From the NCBI RefSeq assembly GCF_014898055.3, contig NW_023604295.1, positions 137,360,676-137,424,675 on the forward strand: DNA of 64,000 bases, written 5' to 3'. A program made the translations under genes and the position numbers. Shown in pieces: positions 10,928-23,095 of this stretch. The notes beneath the pieces are model-generated. The model was not told where the DNA came from and made no database searches. It saw only the letters and a program-made list of their open reading frames with translations. The stretch is from Talpa occidentalis. Taxonomy: Eukaryota; Chordata; Mammalia; Eulipotyphla; Talpidae. The first letter of the stretch is position 1. The number at the start of each line of letters is the position of its first letter.

Positions 10928-11200
10928 GGTCTCCCTGGTGACTTAAGGGTTAAGCCTTAGCGCTATCATCCACTAAGGTCTGAGTTCGAACTCCCACCAC
11001 GGAACTAACCAGCATATGGCACAACAGATCTCTCCTCTCTGAACAGATACGCCTCTTAGCAGGGAATTTCAGTAGATTGCAGTAGATTTACTGCAAAACA
11101 GTAGAACTGTTTTGCTCCACATTCTGTCTCTGGTGAATCCTCTCACCCCCCTGTTCCTCTGGCCTACACTTCAGTTCTTCTACAAAGAAAAAAAAAAATA
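10928..11200 (+). mobile_element. tRNA-derived T+ SINE, type A, highly diverged
   Basis: Recognisable by GGTCTCCCTGGTGACTTAAG at the head, GAGTTCGAACTCCC at the B box, TGTCTCTGGTGAATCCTCTC and a terminal TTCTTCTACAAAG plus an A tail. The middle is rearranged: extra TGAACAGATACGCCTCTTAG, then a repeated CAGTAGATT-like motif. Possibly the oldest copy in the window. Confidence 0.8.
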
Positions 11201-11933
11201 GAAAAAAATGACTATTATAAACTTTAAAATAAATTAAAATAATAACAGAAAATCAAACTCTTTTCTTACCATCTGTCAGTTGCTGTGGTTTAAGTACTGC
11301 TATTATAATGGAATTTAAGGTCCTAACAGCATCCCTGAAAGTAACATACATCCCTGGGGGCAAAGTTGGGAAGAGATAGGTAAAGTGCACGATTATAAGG
11401 TATCCCTACCATGTAGATACAATAGACATAAATGATCTCAACAGCATAGGTGATAGTACAGAATCGTATTGATTAAATTAATTAGAAAATAATAAATTTT
11501 GAGTATGTATTACCTATGTTTTTAATATTATTTATAGTTTGTATAACTAATTTTATTATGACTGTGGCTAACAGCCAACTTAGAATATTCCTGAATATTT
11601 AGCTCTTATGAGTGAGTGTGAACTGCCTCTAGCTTCAAAACCCACAAGAGACTCAAATACTTGGCATTTTGACATTGCTTCATGAATCTAAATTCTTCTG
11701 TAGGTAAAAGATTGCTGTGATTACTGGAATGACTAAAAGAGATTGCTGAACTTCATCTAAGAATATATCATTTAGTAAATAAGTCCTAAATCTGGAAAAT
11801 GCTTTGAAAACCAACTTGTTAATGCTATAAACACCTTACACTGATGTGTATTTATACACTACAGAAAAACAATATGTTTACATGGGTTTACATTTTATAT
11901 AGTTTTAAGTGTTTTCTGTTTCTTTATTTCCAT
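11201..11933. other. No gene seen; AT-rich, unassigned
   Basis: No open frame, RNA gene or nameable repeat. Confidence 0.45.
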
Positions 11934-11947
11934 AACAGATTACAGTT

Positions 11948-12253
11948 CCACTCCTAGGTATTTACCCAAAGGACACAGAAACATCCATTCCAAAGAGCAC
12001 CTGCACCCCTATGTTTATAGCAGCACTGTTTACAATAGCTAAGCTTTGGAAACAGCCCAAATGCCCAAAAATAGATGACTGGATCAAGAAGATGTGGTAC
12101 ATATACACCATGGAATATTACTCAGCATTCAAAAAAGATAAACAAATGCAATTTGCAGCAACATGGATGGCGCTGGAAGGGATCATGCTCAGCAAAATAT
12201 GCCAGAAAGAAAAAGAAAAATACCGGATGGTCTCACTCATAGCAGGAATCTAG
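11948..12253 (+). pseudogene. LINE-1 ORF2p C-terminal fragment
   Basis: In-frame ~101-residue remnant starting PLLGIYPKDTE and running through MFIAALFTIAKLWKQPKCPK, WYIYTMEYYSAF and ATWMALEGIMLSKICQKEKE, ending at a natural stop. These are hallmarks of the L1 ORF2p C-terminal region beyond the reverse transcriptase. Intact ORF2p encodes endonuclease and reverse transcriptase for target-primed reverse transcription. This copy lacks both domains and its promoter, so it is not functional. The preserved frame suggests a fairly recent insertion. Confidence 0.85.
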
Positions 12254-12341
12254 AAAACTTAAATAAGGGACCAGGAAAACGAATAACTATAAGAAAGTGA
12301 AAATCAAAATCAACAAAAAACTATGAACCAGAGACACTCTA

Positions 12342-12390
12342 TGGGGGGTGGGGGGCGGGAGGGGAGGGATTGGGGTCAAAATAAGGGGGT
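12342..12390 (+). repeat. G-rich tract of L1 3' UTR
   Basis: Several runs of three to six G (GGGGGGTGGGGGGCGGGAGG, then GGGAGGGATTGGGG, ending GGGGG). L1 3' UTRs in mammals commonly carry such a tract with quadruplex potential; its function is debated. Confidence 0.8.
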
Positions 12391-12563
12391 TGCAATTGTA
12401 TGGGGAATATAAAAATAAAATTTATTATAAAAAAAATCCCTATAAAATTCTGTAGCTAAATTACAAAAATAAAATTTCTGGGCACAGAAATAAAATTCAA
12501 ACCAAAGATAAACTGCTAAAAATAAATTATATACCATGTTTAAAAAAAAAAAACAGATTACAG

Positions 12564-15500
12564 TGATCAGAATGGAAGCAGCAGGCATATAGTCTGCTTA
12601 TTCTCATTGAAACCATTCAGAATAAAATTTATTTATGTTATAAAACACGAGGGCCTATAATATTACCAAATCCCCATCTTCAAGAATGTAAGCAAGATGC
12701 TTGGATTTATAGATCAGGGTTTGGCCAAAATTCCATTTAATGATCCTGAACCCTGTTAGAAAGCCAAGTTAAAAGATACTTATAAATAAGTCCTATATTT
12801 AGCAGTGACTCAAGCAGTACACCTGAAAAATGAAGAGATAGGGGAGTATAACAGAGCAGAAGGCGCAAGAGAAGGAGAAGTTGTTGGAGTTCAAGAAATT
12901 CTGGATCTAAATTCCTGTTGCTGGACCTTGAGGGCCTGCTTGGAGGGGCTAGCAGGGAAGGTCCTGTGGACTAAAGATTGTCAGTCCCATTACCCAACCA
13001 TTTCCGATCCAGTGATGTAAAGAGGTTGTTATCATCCAGGCTCTATAAGGAAACCGGAAACTGGATTGATTATAGTGACAAAAAGGATCAAGCATTTCTT
13101 CTCAAGCCTTAGGCAACAAGAATTGGTAGGTGCAGGGAGCAGGGGTCTGTGTGCCGGGCGAGCAGAGGAAAGAGGCCTGGGAGTCTAGGACCCTTTAGAC
13201 CCTTTAGCAGGGGTCAGAGTTGGAATGCAGAACTCAGCTTCTGATTATATCTGGGGAGATATAATGAGACTGGTTCTGGGGGCTGGGCACCCCTGCTTGA
13301 AGACTGAAGAAATGTTGGTGCACAAGTGGGGAAGAAACAGAAAGGAGGAGATGTTTTCTCTCTTCCCCAACTCTGCCCCTTAGGACTCTCGTTGGCCAAA
13401 GTTAACTGTGAATCTGATGTTCCTTGTGAGAACATGCTCTGTGTATGGCCAGCTGTATTGTGAAGTGGAATTGGTCTCCCTTTTTATGTTAATACTTGAG
13501 TTACAATCATATATTTACAGTCAAAATTATTTCATTAGATATTACCTTATTTTATTCTCCATTATTTTACTTTTCATTTAAAGCTTTCAGTTCCAACATG
13601 TGAGTTGGAAATACTTCACTGTGAACAGAAACTGTTGTCCATCTATGCTGCTAACTTTGCTCCCTACCAGCTGTGCAGTTAAAGGGATGCCATTCAGGAC
13701 ACCCCACTCTTCACAATGACTTCATGCTCTTCTTTCAATAAAAGCAATAAAAAAGAAAATACAATGCTGAGAGGTTTGTTCTGCTCTTTTAAAATGTGGA
13801 TACTAAGAAGAATTTCAATCTCTGTCTTTGCTCTCAAAAGCAATTTAAATTAGAAGAGTAATCGGGGAGGGGTGTGTTATCTTTTCTCTTAATCTTGATC
13901 GACGTTTCTCCCTGCTCCCACAGAAGGATGAGAAGATCAGATTTCTGTAACAGTTGTACGTGGATGAAAGAACAGATACAGCTTTATAATATTTTAAAGT
14001 ATTGAAGTCTGGAAACTATACTAGAATGAAATTATGAACTTCATGTAATTGGCAAATTTTGCTTGACTTTTGTATTTTTTTTCTTCCCAAATCATTTTAT
14101 GAAGCGTGAACTGTAATAATTTGTTAGATAGTGACACCTCCAGAATTTCTCATCCTATTTTTCTTAGGCCCCTGAGCCTTTTCTCATAGATACCACAGCA
14201 AGAATTGGAAAAGGCAGGGAAAAAAAAAAAAAAAACTGACTCAAGGCTTGCTTCATCATTTTACAACATCAGAGCTAAAATATATTATGTACATAAATAC
14301 AAACCCAGAGTTTCCAAAATGGATATAATTTGCACAGCTCGATGTTTGATATCTAGATAGATTTGTAACATCTCAAAGTACTCTGTGCTGATTTTTGTAG
14401 ACAGATTTTACAGAACCCAGCTTAAGTTAACAGAAGTTGTAAATTATGTCTAAGTGGACTTTATAAACAAAAGTTAAAGTTGAGCATGCAAGGGAATATT
14501 GAAAAGTTTGCATAATGCTGTCAACATCTACAGTGCCAATGTTCATCCTTTCTTTTATTATTAGTTGAACTTTTTTCTATATACATGGATATATGTCTAA
14601 CTAAGTATGTGTGTACAGATTTATGTTTTCAAATGAAACAAAGCTGTGCAGTTATTATTACAGGGGAGGACTAGTCTCTGAAAACACGTGCCTCCTCCAG
14701 CCTATGAAAGCACAGCAACGGCATTTCCTTCTTACAGTTTTGTGGTATGATCAACCTGGGCTTGTATTTCTGAGAAAGTGCCTGGAGAATACCAATTTAA
14801 TTTAGAAACTGCTCAGCTTAAGTGTTTGGTAGGGTTTGACAGCCCTGCATCAGGTGATCAGATATATTTTTAGAGATACCACAAAGAAAGTTAGAAATGT
14901 CACCCAAAAGTTTACATTCAATGTATTTTTCCTACAAAGGGATTGATTTTCAACATCATTTAAATGTATAACATGTGCCAGATTCCAGTGTTTTGTTACA
15001 TTACAGAGTTTAGATGCCAGTTCTCTGCTTTCAAATTATTTTAGTACCTGGTAGGGGCGCTTTCTTAAATTGCAAATGTCGTTATTCAGTTTCACACTAT
15101 GAAGCTAATGGCCAAACTGGAAATTCTTATGTAATAGAGATGAATGACTATTTTTTTTCTGCTGGTTGAAATACTGTAATGCCGTTCAAGTAATATTTTT
15201 GGCTATGTTCTTTTTCTTTTATAGGCGTTGCCCTCCAATCCCATCAGGTTTTTATTTTTTTATGTACAAAATATTGTAGTTAAATTAGTCCTGTAATATC
15301 TTCACATGCACAAAAATATAAAATTGTGCATCTTCCACACTCACCATCCCATCTGCAAAGCGTTACTGAATATACACACGTATCTTCAATAGCAGTATAT
15401 ATTGTCCCTGGAATTAATAAGGGAGTATTTCAGTCTAGGTGAAATCTGCTTATTGGTTACTAATATGACTAATATGACGACAGTACATTTCCAAAAATAT

Positions 15501-15761
15501 TCAGCTTTTTCAATGATACTCCCTGGAGAGAAAATGTAATTTAATTCAAAAAGTGAACTGTTTCCTCTAAACTAGCCTATCATTTTGCTTTCTCTACCAG
15601 CATTTTGATTAAATCCATACTTTGTATTTCAGTGACTCACTAAAGTCTTCCTGCTTTTTTAGAGCTTCTTTGAAAATATCTTGTGAATCCTGACAGAGAA
15701 AAATTGCCCTAACAGTCTTACAAATCTCCCGAATTCTCTAAACAAGGAGAGATGTCTTCGG
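12564..15761. other. No gene seen; AT-rich, unassigned; A17 at 14220
   Basis: Frames at 12805-13020, 13214-13435 and 14611-14805 are under 75 codons and motif-free. A poly(A) run lies at 14220-14236. TTTCTCCCTGCTCCCACAG ending near 13922 would make a good splice acceptor, but no convincing donor or open frame follows. Confidence 0.4.
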
Positions 15762-15797
15762 GTTTGGTTTTGTTTGTTTTGTTTTGTTTTGTTTTTA
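15762..15797 (+). repeat. (TTTTG)n short repeat
   Basis: Tandem TTTTG units, about six, with one shorter unit. Confidence 0.85.
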
Positions 15798-16536
15798 AGG
15801 GAAGGATAGATCATTAACACATGACAACCGTGAGATTGCACAGATAAATTTTGGAGTTCTTTTATCTAGTAAACATTCTAATGATCTACTTCAAAGGCAG
15901 GCAGGAGGGAAGACAACGCTTCCCTGTCTTCTGTGCCAGAATGGGAAGCGAAGCTCTTTACCACTCATCTGGGAGATATGAGGAGCCTTTGAATGGATCA
16001 TTGCTTTTTATGAGTAGTAATGAGGTGAGAAGTATTCTAGTGTGTGGCACAGGCCTTCATTAAAAAGCGTGAAACAGAATGGCTTACGGTTAAAGGGGGT
16101 AATTTGTTCGAACATACTTGCTAAATTGCGTTGTAACCATGCCAGTTAACAGCACTATATTTTCCATAGGATTCCTTAATGCATTTGTGTGCAATTATTC
16201 TGCCCCTACAAAGTTCAGGGATTTTTCCAATAGCTTATGTTAACTTCTTGACAATGCTCCTCCTCCGGTAGAAAGTAGACTGAACCCCACGGTTCAAGGG
16301 GGGGGGGGTAAAAGGATCCAGAGATGCTCTCATTCTCCCCCTAAAGCCAAAGGGTTCTTGTAAAATAAAAAATTCACAGAACCCAAATTCAAATCAATAC
16401 CACTTGCCTAAAAGGTATTAATAGAGGTAATAGTCAGCCAGCTTAATAACGACCAAGCTAAAGCTTTTAAATATGTATGATAATAAATATAGTCCCTAAG
16501 AAAGAAAATCAGATGTGGCTATTTCAAGTCCAGCGT
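15798..16536. other. No gene seen; unassigned; G10 run near 16299
   Basis: A 70-codon plus frame at 15851-16063 has no motif. A homopolymer of about ten G residues sits near 16299-16308. Confidence 0.4.
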
Positions 16537-16632
16537 TTAAAAAAAGAAGGAAGAACTAAAAAGTAAAGAAAGAAAACAAGGAAAGAAAAAAAGAAAAAAA
16601 GGAAAATTAAAGAAAAAAGAAAGGAAAACTGG
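16537..16632 (+). repeat. Purine-rich (GAAA/GGAA) low-complexity tract
   Basis: Almost all A and G in AAAGAAAGAAAA- and GGAAAG-like units. Confidence 0.85.
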
Positions 16633-17932
16633 AGCAAAAAAATTTCCTACATTTGTGAAAACTTGAAGAGAACCTGAAGTTCTGCACCATGTCAAGAAAG
16701 TTACTTCTGCAGGCTCTTGTGGAATATTGGAGTATGATTTTATTCACTGGAAAAATATTTTACACAACCACCTATCAGAAGAGGAAATATTATATGATAG
16801 AAATGTTAAGTTTTGGACAGAAGCTATAATTTGGGTATAATACACAGGGATATTGCTTTATAAGTCACAACATTTTAAGACAGGTTTACTAGTATACTGA
16901 CAATGCCATAATATTAAATTTTGAGGGCAGAAAATCTCCTTGGAATCTTCTAGAATTTTCATAAAAGGCAATAATACAATATTCACTGTTTCATAAAATA
17001 TGCCCCAAATTTATAACTGATGGCAAAATTTTATTGGAAGACCAATGTATTAATTAAATACAATTGCCATCCCACCATGAACTAAAAATGGAAACCTAAA
17101 TTTATGCACCAAAAGATTCAGAGGGAAACAGGAAATATCAATGTCTGTGTTCCCAGTGGAATTTCTGAGAATTTACAGTGGGGAGAAGAACAGTTTTCTT
17201 ACTTTCCACCATTTTCATTATTATTTAGTTTTTGCATATTAGTTATCTGATATTTTAGGGAAAAAATGTTTACAACCACAATTTAGTACATCGTTCTAAC
17301 TTCAAAAATAAATACTGTCAAACTTAATAGAAACCAGGCAGTGGGCATACAATAAATGTAATAGGCTCAGCCTTGCCTTTCTATTTCTTTTTATTGGGTT
17401 TTCAGGAAAGTCTATGAAGTAAATTCTAATTGCAATTGCTCCTAGCAAATACTTAGGTTCTCTCAGCCTGAAAGAGGAAAATGGTAGCCCTGGGGAATGT
17501 GGTAAAGTCAACAGTATTTTTTTTTCCAAGCTAAATTGAATATATAAGCATGGAGAGGAACCAAAATTATATTTCACAGGACTTCATCTTCATCATGTAC
17601 CACAAGAAGTAAATGCAGATAAGGGTTGTTGTTGAATACAAAATAGCATCTTATTCCATGCTAGATTCATTAACCTAGGACATTGCCAGAGCAAAGAACC
17701 AACCTTTTTTCATGATCTGAGTAATTACTGTCAGTGTTCAAAACCTCACTTTCCCTCAATTTAGCACAAATGTGGACACTCTGAGTTCACTGGGGCAACT
17801 AGGATAGGAAACTTGGAAATTAACACAGGAGAAGATTGTGCGGTAACGGGATGTTTATCATTGTAATAAGCTCTATTTTGTGTTGTGTCTTATTTATGTC
17901 CAACTGGAACAACCAAAGCTCCTGAGACTGAT
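16633..17932. other. No gene seen; AT-rich, unassigned
   Basis: A 91-codon minus frame at 17302-17577 shows no recognisable domain. No nameable repeat. Confidence 0.4.
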
Positions 17933-17972
17933 AAAAAAAAAAAAAAAGCAACAGCAGCAGCAGCAGCAACAA
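17933..17972 (+). repeat. Poly(A) plus (CAG)n repeat
   Basis: A15 followed by GCAACAGCAGCAGCAGCAGC and AACAA, with five uninterrupted CAG units. On the minus strand it reads as a leucine run inside a 76-codon frame (17820-18050), which I regard as fortuitous. Confidence 0.9.
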
Positions 17973-20873
17973 TACAAGGTCAGGTGAAGACAGTGTGAAA
18001 TGGATACATTTCATTGAAATTCTTGGAGGGTGTGTCTTCATCACTCTCATAACTCCATGGCTTCAGGATGTCCAATGCCTTGTTTGCCTGCATCTGCTAT
18101 CAAAGTTTCTCTAAAATAAATGTTTTCATAAAGAAAAAAACATTGAGATCAACCAAGAAAATAATAAATATTGGACAGAAAATATGTGTCCAAATATGTT
18201 GAGACTAAAACCTATGTAATAACAACACGAATCTGGGAAAGAAAAATAGTAAAAATATTCCAAACAAAATGCACATGCACACTTGAGAGAAGTGTATGTT
18301 GGTTCAATTTTATTTTAGTTGTTGCTTTACATAATAAAGTTGGATCTATTAAACAAAACCATCAGTTTCTCCAAAGCACTGGCAGGCGTGGAGACCAATA
18401 GGTATAAAGGCCACATGAAGTCCTAATCCGTGAGTAGAAACTACGTGGGATTGTGAACAGGTATGACCTGTCCATCCTCTTTTCCCATGGGCATCCCTAT
18501 GAAGGTCAAGTGAATGCAGTAGGATGTGTAAGAAGATTCAGAAATAAAATTATTTCTGTTTTACAGACAATTATAAATCAGAGACATACTGCAGGCAGGA
18601 GGAGGGAGAGGGATCAGAGGGAGGGAGGGAGCAGCACAGGGGACTGAGGTGATGGTGCACGGGTGCATTGGGGAAGGAACCTCTATAGCACATTTGTGCT
18701 AATTTGTGCTAATTTTTTTTTAATTAAAGAAAATTTAAATTATTTCTGTTTCAGCAAAATCAGCGTCTGCAAATTGGGGTGTAGAAAATTTTAAAGCAGT
18801 CAAAGCTGATCTTTTGATTCCCTTTCTTTGCTTTTATCCACACACCTTAGCCAGATCCTCTTCATATGAGTCTTTGATGGATGCCAAGTAAACTTAGGGC
18901 TTGTTTCATGAGTGAGCTCTTGCAAGGCAGTACTCTGGTTATCCCCAAGTTAGTCTCTGCCAGATTAGTGGTCATTGTACTTGGAAGTTTTCCTCTGTAC
19001 AGCCAATCAAGGACAATCTCTGGGTCCCTACTCTCCCTTTATACAATAGTGCAGGGCCCACTCAAGGGTGTCCACACATAGACTGCTCTCAAATACTCCC
19101 TCCCACAACGGTCCCTTTGATCTGGCTACCATCTGCATCACACTTATTTGAAATGATTGTATTTAATTTCTCAATTTGTGATTGGTTTTTGTCAACTGTC
19201 CATAGATTATTTCCAGTGTGAGAGATTGTTTCATGATAAAATCCTTGAGGATATAAAAAAAGTATAACATTTTTGTGTCTCCAAGAGCATTAGACAAATG
19301 AAAAATAATATAAATATGGAAAAACCCAAGAAACACACCACTCTCAGCACGTTCTTTCTCTTTGCACATATTTGTATACATTCACCTAAAGTTTGCCTAA
19401 TTTTGAATGAATAAGGTAAGTTACTGTGCAAATAAGAAAAGAGATAGAATTGGCAAGAGGCAGAAGAGTCTTTAGATGAACATTTTCTCCTTGAAAATTC
19501 TCTCTATATCATCCACTCTGCTTGGGATTCTCTAGAAAAAAGAGAACATAAAAAGGGATGTCAGAATATATCTGAAATTTAAGATATTTGGAAAAGAATC
19601 AGAGACTAGTTTAAAGGACTAAAGTCCAGCAAAGATGTTCATGCATATTACTATAAGTTCTTCAAGTGCTGAATATGCTAATCAGTCTATTGAAATGGTA
19701 ATTTCATTTTTCCTGTTCTAAATTACTGTAATATAAAGAAATGATGACTATATTGAATGCCTAAAAGTTGCAAAAGTACTGTGAATGATGCTTTTATTTA
19801 TTGAAGAACACTGGATAAACACTGTTGTCCTTCATCAAACAGAAAAGTCTTTTGTCCTTTTAATCAGAACAGAACCTTTCCAAATGATCCTGCAAGTCAG
19901 ATAGTCATCTCTTATATAATGATTTAATCATGCTTTACATCACTGTCAAAACTGCTTTTGAATTATGAGTTATATATGTGAACTCATTATATTTAGAATT
20001 AGAATCTTTGTGGTAAGACTAATGCATTTAATTTTCTCATTTATGCACGATATAAGTAAGAATTTAAAGACATTTAGAAGTTTCAATATTCTCTTTGCTC
20101 AATTTCTATGAGGAAACGGTTGGCAGTTTTATTTACAGAGAAGTGCCATTTTTAAAGACATGTAGCAAGACATTCCAAAATGAAAAATAAAATTCCAACT
20201 GAATTCCAAGCTCTGTCTCTACCTCAATAAGTAGAACCATAGAGAAAACAGTTGGGAGGCTGAGTTGCCCAAAATTAGGGAGTGGAATAATCTGCTCATA
20301 CCCAAATTAGTGAAATGAGAAAATTAAAGTGACTGAATGTACCTTATGTTGTGGTGAAATTGCCACCACGTTTAGGCTAACTCAATCACCCTGGTTTTCA
20401 AGTTAATATTTTGACTTAAAATAGATAACTATGAAATGGCTTAAAGATTTTGTTGTCTAAATGCTTTCTGACAGTCATACAAAAGGGTCTCCCTACTTTC
20501 TTCTCTTACAGCCCAGAATTAGAAGGAAAGTGTTTATTTCCCTTGTAATTTTTCTACCTCAATAACAACATGCTAAAATCCAAGCATCTCTCGTTATATT
20601 ATTACAATTTTTAAAAATTGCTGGTTTATTGAATTCTGATCTGAAAAATCTTTCTCTAATTAGTGTCTTTACAAAATTGAACACAGACAGATTTTAATCC
20701 TTCACTTATTGATTTTATTTTAACGCTATTACTCAGCATATGTTGGCTACATTAAGCCATTACAGTAAAAATTAAAATGAAAGTCATATGATTTATCCCC
20801 CTTTAAAAATGCCCAATAGGTCTAATAAAATTTGAGTGCCAAATACCAGATGTCTGATTAAGAAGAAATTCTG
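17973..20873. other. No gene seen; AT-rich, unassigned
   Basis: Contains a GGGA-rich patch (18598-18640) and a 10-bp tandem duplication TTTGTGCTAA (18693-18712). Overlapping this, AGCACATTTGTGCT forms a 6-bp stem. The block at 18850-19130 is less AT-rich and might be an old LTR, but I cannot name it. Frames here are all below 80 codons. Confidence 0.4.
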
Positions 20874-20897
20874 AAAAAAAAAAAAAAAAAAAAAAAA
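20874..20897 (+). repeat. A24 homopolymer
   Basis: Uninterrupted run of 24 A. It might be the tail of a retroposon, but no recognised body lies upstream. Confidence 0.95.
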
Positions 20898-21206
20898 CCC
20901 TCCCACTATTTTCTTAAGATATTTAGTTGAGTCTAATGCCAGTCAAAGAAAAATAACACATCTATAAATACAGTTGTAGAGATATGTTTAACTTAAATAG
21001 TTGCAGGGAATGAAAATACATTAATATCGATCTTGATTGTTTTAAACACCCATTTGATAAATGAATTTGCCCTGTTTTTATTTATAATCATCAAGCCAAC
21101 TTGATATTTTAAGAAGAGAATGACAGTAGCTATTTCAATGTAGAATGCAGAAGGTCAGAATGGGAATACAAGATATAGTCAAGGCAGACATTTATAATAA
21201 CATTTT

Positions 21207-21460
21207 TTAAAGATTTATTTATGCATACAAGAACTGGGGTACAGGCCAGAGGTGTAGGGGGTGAAGGGATTGACCAGAGACAGAGTAGGGAACAGAACAG
21301 GTAGATGTACTGAAATACACTGCTGAGGGGAGCAGTGGGCAAGTCAGGAGAGGTCTGCTGCGCCATGTGGGTAACTCCCTGGCCGAGGAGCGAACTTGTG
21401 CTGCAGTGGCAGAATGCTTCATAGGTTACATCTTAACCCCTTACGCCAACAGGGAGGCCC
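21207..21460 (-). mobile_element. tRNA-derived T+ SINE, type A
   Basis: Reverse-strand copy from TTAAAGATTTATTTATGCAT to CCAACAGGGAGGCCC. Target-site duplication ATTTATAATAACATTTT is exact over 17 bp (21190-21206 and 21461-21477). Carries type-A markers such as AGAACTGGGGTACAGGCCAG. Confidence 0.96.
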
Positions 21461-21477
21461 ATTTATAATAACATTTT

Positions 21478-21889
21478 GCTCATGACTTTCCTTTAAACTT
21501 CAGTTCCCCCTCACTAGTTACCAGAACATTTCTGACCTGAATCCACTGTTTGGGAAAATAAATGGATGTTCTCAGCTCTAGAGTAAGAAACTTTCAAAAG
21601 AAAGAGTCAAATATAGGCATCTGCCTTTTCAGTTTTTACTATGTTTTCACTCAACAATTTGATAATCACCCTTCCTCACACAGTCATTTCCCTCCATTCC
21701 AGATGGTTCACCATATTACTTTTTTCCTTCCAAAAACAGACTTTCCCTTTCCAACAGCAGGATCTGTGTCTCAAAGACGATCTCACATGGTACGCTCATT
21801 CATACATTTTTCCCCCTGATTATTCCTCCCTCCCACTGCCATGACTACATGTAACCTGCTAGCAGTTCCCGAGACCTATTTGCCTTTCC
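21478..21889. other. No gene seen; unassigned
   Basis: An 85-codon and a 67-codon frame overlap at 21562-21844 in different phases; neither has a motif. Confidence 0.4.
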
Positions 21890-22243
21890 TCCTGGACACG
21901 GCAAGTTTCCATATCCCAGCATCCTTTTCAGTGCAGTATGATCATGGATTGATGTGACCAATGGGTCAACAGGAGTCACTCTTCCCTTCAGTGTGAGTTC
22001 CTACTCCCTTCTCATCCTGTTGGCTAGCTTTGCTTCTCAAGATGGTTATGATGGTAGAATGTATGCAAGGAGGTGGCAGAGCTGGGACTCCTGAAGACCC
22101 AGAACAGTAGAGCTTCTCTCCTTTGCACCCTCCACCATCTGCTGCCAACTGATATTTTACATAACAAGAAATAAACTTCTTGTATGTTTTTCACTGAGAT
22201 TTCTTTGTTTCCTGGCAGCTGATATTATCTTAGCTAACACAAT
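21890..22243 (+). mobile_element. MLT1-type solo LTR (ERVL-MaLR)
   Basis: GTGACCAATGGGTCAACAGG resembles the MLT1 'ggccaatggg' block. TGGCTAGCTTTGCTTCTCAA with GATGG, GGAGGTGGCAGAGCTGGGAC and GAAATAAACTTCTTGTATG (polyadenylation region) come next, and the end is CAGCTGATATTATCTTAGCT. The order and spacing are those of an MLT1 LTR in sense orientation. No internal retroviral sequence is seen next to it. Decayed and non-coding. Confidence 0.6.
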
Positions 22244-23024
22244 CAAAATTATGATCTCGCCATTGACTGAATGTGTGTTGCATCATTGTTCATGTCTCCT
22301 GATTTAGTAATGACAGTGCTTTCTTCCTTTCTCCTGAAGGTCAAGAACTCCTTTCTTTTACAGCTATTATTCAGGTCCGTATTAAGCACAGACTCTGGTA
22401 CAAAGTCGATCCTTAAAAATCGCCCTATATTTATCCACATGACTTTATTGGACTACCCCAAACTAAAAGTCTTGGTTCACTCCTACCTTCTCCTATATAT
22501 TTATTCAAAATACCTACTGCACAGCAGACACCTTCAGGGTTTCTGTCCAGCTCACACGGATCCTCCTTGTCTGAGAACCCACATCCATAAAAGGTGGAAT
22601 CCAACAGCCATAGTCACATCACCTGACCTTGTGGCTGACTTGACCAGAATTTATTATGTCATTCAAGCTGGGACAATTAGGTTCTATCTCCAGGAAGTTT
22701 GCTCAAAAATATCCAATGAATCCTTTAGAACTGCATCATATATACTTTAGATTTGAGGGAAGCTACAGAATGCCACATTAGCCTGAAAAGCCTAAAATGC
22801 GAGTATGTGGAGCAAAGAAAAGTAAAATAAGCAGCCAGAGCACAGCAGAGTCCTGAAGGCACCCACGACACACTTGCACAATCCCTTCCTAAGGCCAGGT
22901 TGAAGTCTCCTGCTGTCATTCTTGTGATACTTGACTTGTTTTGTATAAACTACTTTCGGGATGGTCCCTGCTGCTTGCAATTGATATGACTTTAATTAAT
23001 AAAACAAGACTTTTTCGCTTCCCC
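22244..23024. other. No supported gene; longest open frame (159 codons)
   Basis: The plus frame 22271-22750 is the longest in the window. Its translation (MCVASLFMSPDLVMTVLSSF at the start) has no domain, signal or repeat pattern I recognise, and no supporting start context or splice sites. Probably chance. Confidence 0.4.
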
Positions 23025-23095
23025 CCCAGGGACACAAGGATACACTGGTGAACAAGAGACACGCAGTCCTTGCTCTCTGCTAAGAACAGTAGGTG
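23025..23095 (+). mobile_element. L2-like fragment
   Basis: GATACACTGGTGAACAAGAG, then CAGTCCTTGCTCTCTGCTAA, resemble the L2 stretch 'gatacagtggtgaacaagacagacacagtccctgccctc'. Confidence 0.5.

Larger units (their letters stand above)
11946..12551 (+). mobile_element. 5'-truncated LINE-1 with 3' transduction
   Basis: Target-site duplication AACAGATTACAG occurs at 11934-11945 and 12552-12563. Inside are the ORF2 C-terminus (to 12253), a 3' UTR with a G-rich tract (12342-12390), a first A-rich end (AATAAAATTTATTATAAAAA, to 12436), then ~105 bp not part of the L1, an AATAAA at 12521-12526, and a second poly(A) from 12542 that abuts the duplication. This is the classic layout of L1 read-through of its own poly(A) site. 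Confidence 0.88.

Noticed and set aside
17820..18050. Leucine-rich membrane peptide on the minus strand
   Set aside because: The leucine and phenylalanine runs come from the (CAG)n and poly(A) repeat read in reverse.
22271..22750. 159-codon open frame as a gene
   Set aside because: The longest frame, but no recognisable domain, no splice or promoter context, and a length possible by chance in 64 kb.
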